From the NCBI GenBank assembly GCA_003439945.1, contig QVRM01005629.1, positions 143,501 through 207,500 of the forward strand: DNA of 64,000 nt, written 5' to 3'. Made by a program: the position numbers and the translations under genes. A model generated the notes under the pieces. The model saw nothing but the letters and a program-made list of their open reading frames with translations, was not told the origin of the DNA and searched no databases. The stretch is from Dermanyssus gallinae. Lineage: Eukaryota > Arthropoda > Arachnida > Mesostigmata > Dermanyssidae. Position 1 is the first letter of the stretch. Each line of letters begins with the position of its first letter. Below are positions 60,354 through 64,000 of this stretch, piece after piece.

Positions 60354-61130
60354 TGCAAACGGCAGACAGACAAATAACAAAGGAGCAACAAAAACAGACA
60401 GCATCGGAAGACAACAATAAACAAATGCAAAGGAAAACAAAAAAACATCTAAATAGAAAACTAGATATATCGAAAGAGAGTGTGAGAGGGGGTGGAGCAG
60501 AGAGAAAGGCGGGATGGAGAGAGCGAATAGTGTGAGTAGTACACAGTGCGTTCGACCAAACAACTCGCAGGACGCTACCGTTCCACCACACCATTCGTCA
60601 ATGTTCCGATAGCAGTTGAGCCGACAGGAAAAGCGCCACGATACGCCACGGCAGGGCAACGCGCGCGCGACGACAAACAACAAAGACCTACATAGATATA
60701 AGGTAGGAGAAAGCGGGGCCCCCGTCTGGCACACGATGAATAATACTTCGTCCGCGATAACGTGAACTGTTTGTCGAAGGATCGATAGCATAGATTGATC
60801 TTTCGATTCCATGGTTGGTCGGTCAATCGGTCAGCTGATCGATCAAACAGACGGACAAACGAATCTACAACGGTGGATCGGCGACTAACTAACTATTTAC
60901 TACCTTTTTATCAGGCAATCTGTCCGGCAACAACAGCCGTACAACAGCAGGGGCGGCGCGGTAGTCATATGGTGTCGACAGATAGATGGAAAAACAAGCC
61001 TACACAACAAAGCCGGCAGACGACTAGAGGTAGCTGTAGTAGTAGTAGTAGTAGTAGTAGTAGCAGTTGTTGCTGTGGCTGCATTATTGTAGGATAAATC
61101 GTCGAAACACCAAAACACAAGCGCACACAA
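59400..61130. promoter_or_regulatory. Third trinucleotide-rich block; candidate promoter/5' UTR region
   Basis: A GC-elevated stretch (59540-60010), (GTT)n at 60200-60232, (CAA)n at 60319-60351 and (GTA)n at 61033-61060, plus CpG-rich DNA at 60600-60680. The repeat switches from GTT to CAA around 60240. No conserved protein appears in any frame. The role is inferred from similarity to the blocks at 4.2-7.2 and 9.2-10.9 kb. Confidence 0.27.
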
Positions 61131-61399
61131 CGCAGCCTACCGCCGTCGCGAACTCCGGCACCTATTAACCCTTAATAAACGCAACTACGTTGTAAAGAAA
61201 CTGTGTCAGATCATGCATATACCTATGTGTATATAATAATGTAATTATAAAAAATAGTCTGAGGACTTAAACGTCACATATAAATAGACTGTTTAAGCTA
61301 ATTTAAAAGTGGTTTCTATTATTTTAATACAAACAGTATAATGCACACAATATCGGTGAGGTGGTAATCTTTTTCAAGCGGTATACGAGACGCCCCATT

Positions 61400-61978
61400 T
61401 TTCATTTTTTCCCGCATAAATCAAGCTCAATATCATTAACGCACGCTTCAGTATTGGTCTTTAGTCCGCTGATGATGAGCTCCGTGAGATTATTCGTGTT
61501 TACTTTTAAAAAACCATAGAAACGTTAACGGCATTAAATCGCGAGCTACGCAAGATCTTCATCCTCAAAAGCTGAATTCTCTTGCCGATTGTGTGGCCTG
61601 TTGCACCATCTTGGTGAAATCACCATTCACACACATTGAATCCGTCGAAATTCGGTCACAGTCAATTAATGGTAAGCTATGTTCGCCATTTACCGTGATG
61701 TGAAACAAAAAGGGCTCAATAATTTTGCTTATTCACATTTCCATTCGGATGGAAATGGGTTTCGTCAGAAAATATTTTTTTTTTACAAAATTGGTATCAT
61801 TTCATCATGTCGAAAACCCAATTGGCAAATAATAACTGTTTCTGATCGTCCGTGGGCCACAGCGACAATAATTTCAGCGGAACGAACCACGGTTCTTCCA
61901 CTTCTTGGCACATTTCATGATACATTTTCACATATATGTTCGCGTTCTTCCGTTGAGTGACGCCCCATCTTGCATTTG
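61400..61978 (-). mobile_element. Tc1/mariner-like transposase fragment
   Basis: On the minus strand, GRHSTEERE... (near 61965) is followed by ICQLGF, then SDETHFHPNGNVNKQN (near 61720-61780), the motif around the first catalytic Asp in a well-known insect Tc1/mariner group. Then come HHGKWRT, MVQQATQSARE (near 61590; normally QQDGATCHTARE) and SRFGDVN-like ARDLMPLTFLWFFKSK (near 61520; normally DLTPLDYFLWGYVKS). Stops and frameshifts show decay. Confidence 0.72.
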
Positions 61979-62180
61979 ACAGGCCTAACCTGTCTATTTA
62001 CAAATAGACCAGATCGCGGGAACTTTTGAACGATGACAGCTGAATATATATATATATTAAGTTGTCATCGTTCAAAAATTAACGAATTAACGAATAAAAA
62101 TATATAAATGCAATAAATAAAAAAAAATATATATATAGTTTTATTGCATTTAAATATTTTTATTCGTTAATTCATATTAC
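61979..62180. repeat. Cluster of palindromes (foldback/MITE-like)
   Basis: Four nested or adjacent inverted repeats: GACAGG/CCTGTC (61979-61995), CTATTT/AAATAG (61994-62008), a perfect 15-bp pair (62024-62038 with 62063-62077), and a 34-bp pair with one mismatch (62084-62117 with 62140-62173). They directly abut the transposase fragment. Confidence 0.88.
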
Positions 62181-62199
62181 AATTTTGTCTAAGTGAACG

Positions 62200-63560
62200 T
62201 GTTCACCTTCAGCCTAGAGTAAGCCCGGTCTGCACTACTCCGCAAGAAATCCTAGAACTGAGATCGCGTTGCCCCGCTGGACGTCAATGGAAGGTCTTAG
62301 GCGTAAACATTGTGCGGCTCTCTTGTCTCTCCTCCATAGTTATCTTCAAAAGTTCGTCTAACTTAAATGGCAGTCTCTGAGTCAAGGGACCCAGCAGCTT
62401 TAAGGTCTCGAAGATCGCCGGACCTGAACTCGTGGGCTCTGGTCAGTTCGGCGTATTTGTTCGTCTAGGGTCGCCGCGTCACCAGTTGTAAGTGAACCGA
62501 AACCCACCACTGAGGGCGAAAGTATGTCGATTACATACACAGACCTTGTAGGGTCCAATACAAGGGTCCGACCCTGTTCAAAGAAGATGAGGGTCATCCT
62601 GTCGGGAGGCTTACCGTCGTTTCTGATTAGTCCAGTGGGTTCTAATGCACTACTCAGGGCCCTTGCTAGCGTGTCATTAATAGCCACCTTGAGTGGTCGA
62701 CGGCCTTTAATGAGGGCGCCTGGTCAGCTCTAATGTTCACCGGCTTTCCGCGTCAACATATGTGAGACACATTATCCTTGTAGTGGCATTATCCATTAAG
62801 TTTCCTAAGGATGCACTGAGTAAGGCGTGTAGTTAATTGCTTGCATGTTTAGCAGAGATTGCCCTAAGCCGAGCCCTAGTAGAATCATTATTGTCTTGAT
62901 CAATAAGCAGGCGAGCATGTTGATCGGCTAGTGATGTCTTTTGCTGGAGTTCTAAGAATCCCAGCCAAGCTGCTAATTTTGCCAGCCTGCTGTGACTGGT
63001 TTTGCAGCTGGTTTTGCTGTGACTGGCAAGAAAACTTCGCTTAGTTCTCTTAGTTAGTTATCGTATCGGTAGGTAATTGAAGCGCCGCAGCTTGCCTGTT
63101 TTGTCAGTGAGCTCGATACCCCTCAGAATATGAGTCAGGCTGTGGCTGAGCAAGAGCACCTCAAGGCGCCCAAAGGCGACTATGACGACCTATCAGGCAA
63201 GGTGCTCTGAAGCAGTACTCGGCTTACCCATCCACTTCTACAGCACGCGGGACACCCCAGAATACTTCTACATCCGCGTTGAGTGCCTTGCAGCCCTGTT
63301 ACTTGTGCTCGAAGACTGTTGAATCTGTGTCGGCATTCTGCGCGAACAGTTCGCATTTCGAGGAGTTAAGGGTCAAGCCGCTTATCTTCTCGAAATCGAT
63401 TATCTTCTATAGGTGCTATTTGTTAAGCATGCTTTTAAACGACTTGGGCAGATTGCTAATCGCCAGGCAAAACAGAGGGGGGCCAAGTTAAATCCCTGCC
63501 AGTCCATTGATGTCCAGAGAACGCGGGCGAGTTGGAAGGGATAGGGGCATGCCGCCCAAG
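62200..63560 (-). mobile_element. Degenerate LINE reverse-transcriptase remnant
   Basis: On the minus strand FEKISGLTLNSSKCELFAQNA (about 63395-63330) matches the RT segment after the YADD motif in a LINE group (LNPSKCE...). The C-terminal part gives MAINDTLARALSSALEPTGL (62687-62628), KPPDRMTLIFFEQGRTLVLD, and nearer the end (62280-62240) GNAISVLG. The middle (about 62700-63300) is scrambled or lost. No intact frame remains. Confidence 0.72.
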
Positions 63561-63614
63561 GTACATGCCGCTCATCGGCGTTGATGTCATAACTGTCGCA
63601 CGAAAAATGAAAAA

Positions 63615-63700
63615 CATACGACCGCGATTCGAACTCGGTCCTCCCCCTTCTTAATCGGTGGAAAACTCAACATTGGTTTGCTGCACCAATTGGCACCGCA
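63615..63700 (-). repeat. tRNA-like sequence
   Basis: The minus strand reads GGTGCCAATTGGTGCAGC, ending ACCGAGTTCGAATCGCGG, with an A box-like TGGTGCAGC and a B box-like GAGTTCGAATC. The stems do not pair well, so it is a decayed tRNA or a SINE head rather than a working tRNA. Confidence 0.35.
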
Positions 63701-64000
63701 GTAATCGAACTCGAGTTGCCAAACAAAAGCCACAACGGCAGAAGAACGACGTCAACAACGCCGGCGTGTGTGGCGGCGTGCGGGGTCTAGTGCGCAAGTC
63801 AGGGTTGTCAACTACCGGAGTGCCGCCGGTTCGACTTCTATTATCAACTATACCGAAAGTGAGCGACTATGCTGCCGCAAAAACTGTTGGGGAAACTCTA
63901 GATAAATCAAGATGTCCACTTATGTTGCCCCTCTAACCGCCCCTGATATAAGAATGTTGACATGTCTAATTATGTAAACATGTATATACATATATATATA

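Overview
This is animal nuclear DNA, most likely from an arthropod. The protein-coding sequence lies in short exons with GT-AG introns, intergenic and intronic DNA is full of (TA)n and (CAA/GTT)n microsatellites, and there are mariner, Tc1/mariner and LINE remnants plus a tRNA-derived SINE. A mite or tick is my best guess from the exon style and repeat mix, but the sequence alone does not prove it.

One gene can be read with confidence. It is a zizimin-type (DOCK-D, DOCK9/10/11-like) Cdc42/Rac guanine-nucleotide exchange factor on the + strand, from about 15485 to 47199. I placed 24 exons by hand. All join with matching phases and give about 2,456 residues when every exon is used. Order: a Gln/Ser-rich N-terminal extension, the short DOCK-D N-terminal block, a PH domain (exons 4-5), the DHR-1/C2 domain (exons 7-9), the helical-repeat middle (exons 11-19), the DHR-2 catalytic domain (exons 20-23) and a short tail. 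Intron 1 is about 10.4 kb and holds a SINE and a decayed LINE. Two in-frame small exons (54 and 60 nt) and an unusual last donor site suggest alternative isoforms.

Layout: 1-15.4 kb is non-coding or upstream DNA with two decayed mariner copies (about 1.43-2.35 kb and 7.68-8.66 kb), long trinucleotide-rich GC-elevated blocks that may be promoters or 5' untranslated exons (4.2-7.2 and 9.2-10.9 kb), and a duplicated 330-bp segment (13.4/14.3 kb). 15.4-47.2 kb is the DOCK gene. 47.2-64 kb is repeat-rich DNA with no recognisable host gene: a second SINE copy (49 kb), LINE remnants (50.85-51.87, 56.6-57.98 and 62.2-63.56 kb), an internally deleted mariner with intact ends and TA duplication (52583-53513), a Tc1/mariner fragment next to a cluster of large palindromes (61.4-62.2 kb), and another trinucleotide-rich block (59.4-61.1 kb).

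I found no CRISPR array, rRNA gene, intact tRNA gene, operon or virus, and nothing I can honestly call a new multi-gene system. The most useful leads are the DOCK splice variants, the tRNA-headed SINE family, the palindrome cluster at 62 kb, the minimal retroposition scar at 12.7 kb, and the orientation switches of CAA/GTT repeats that may mark divergent promoters.
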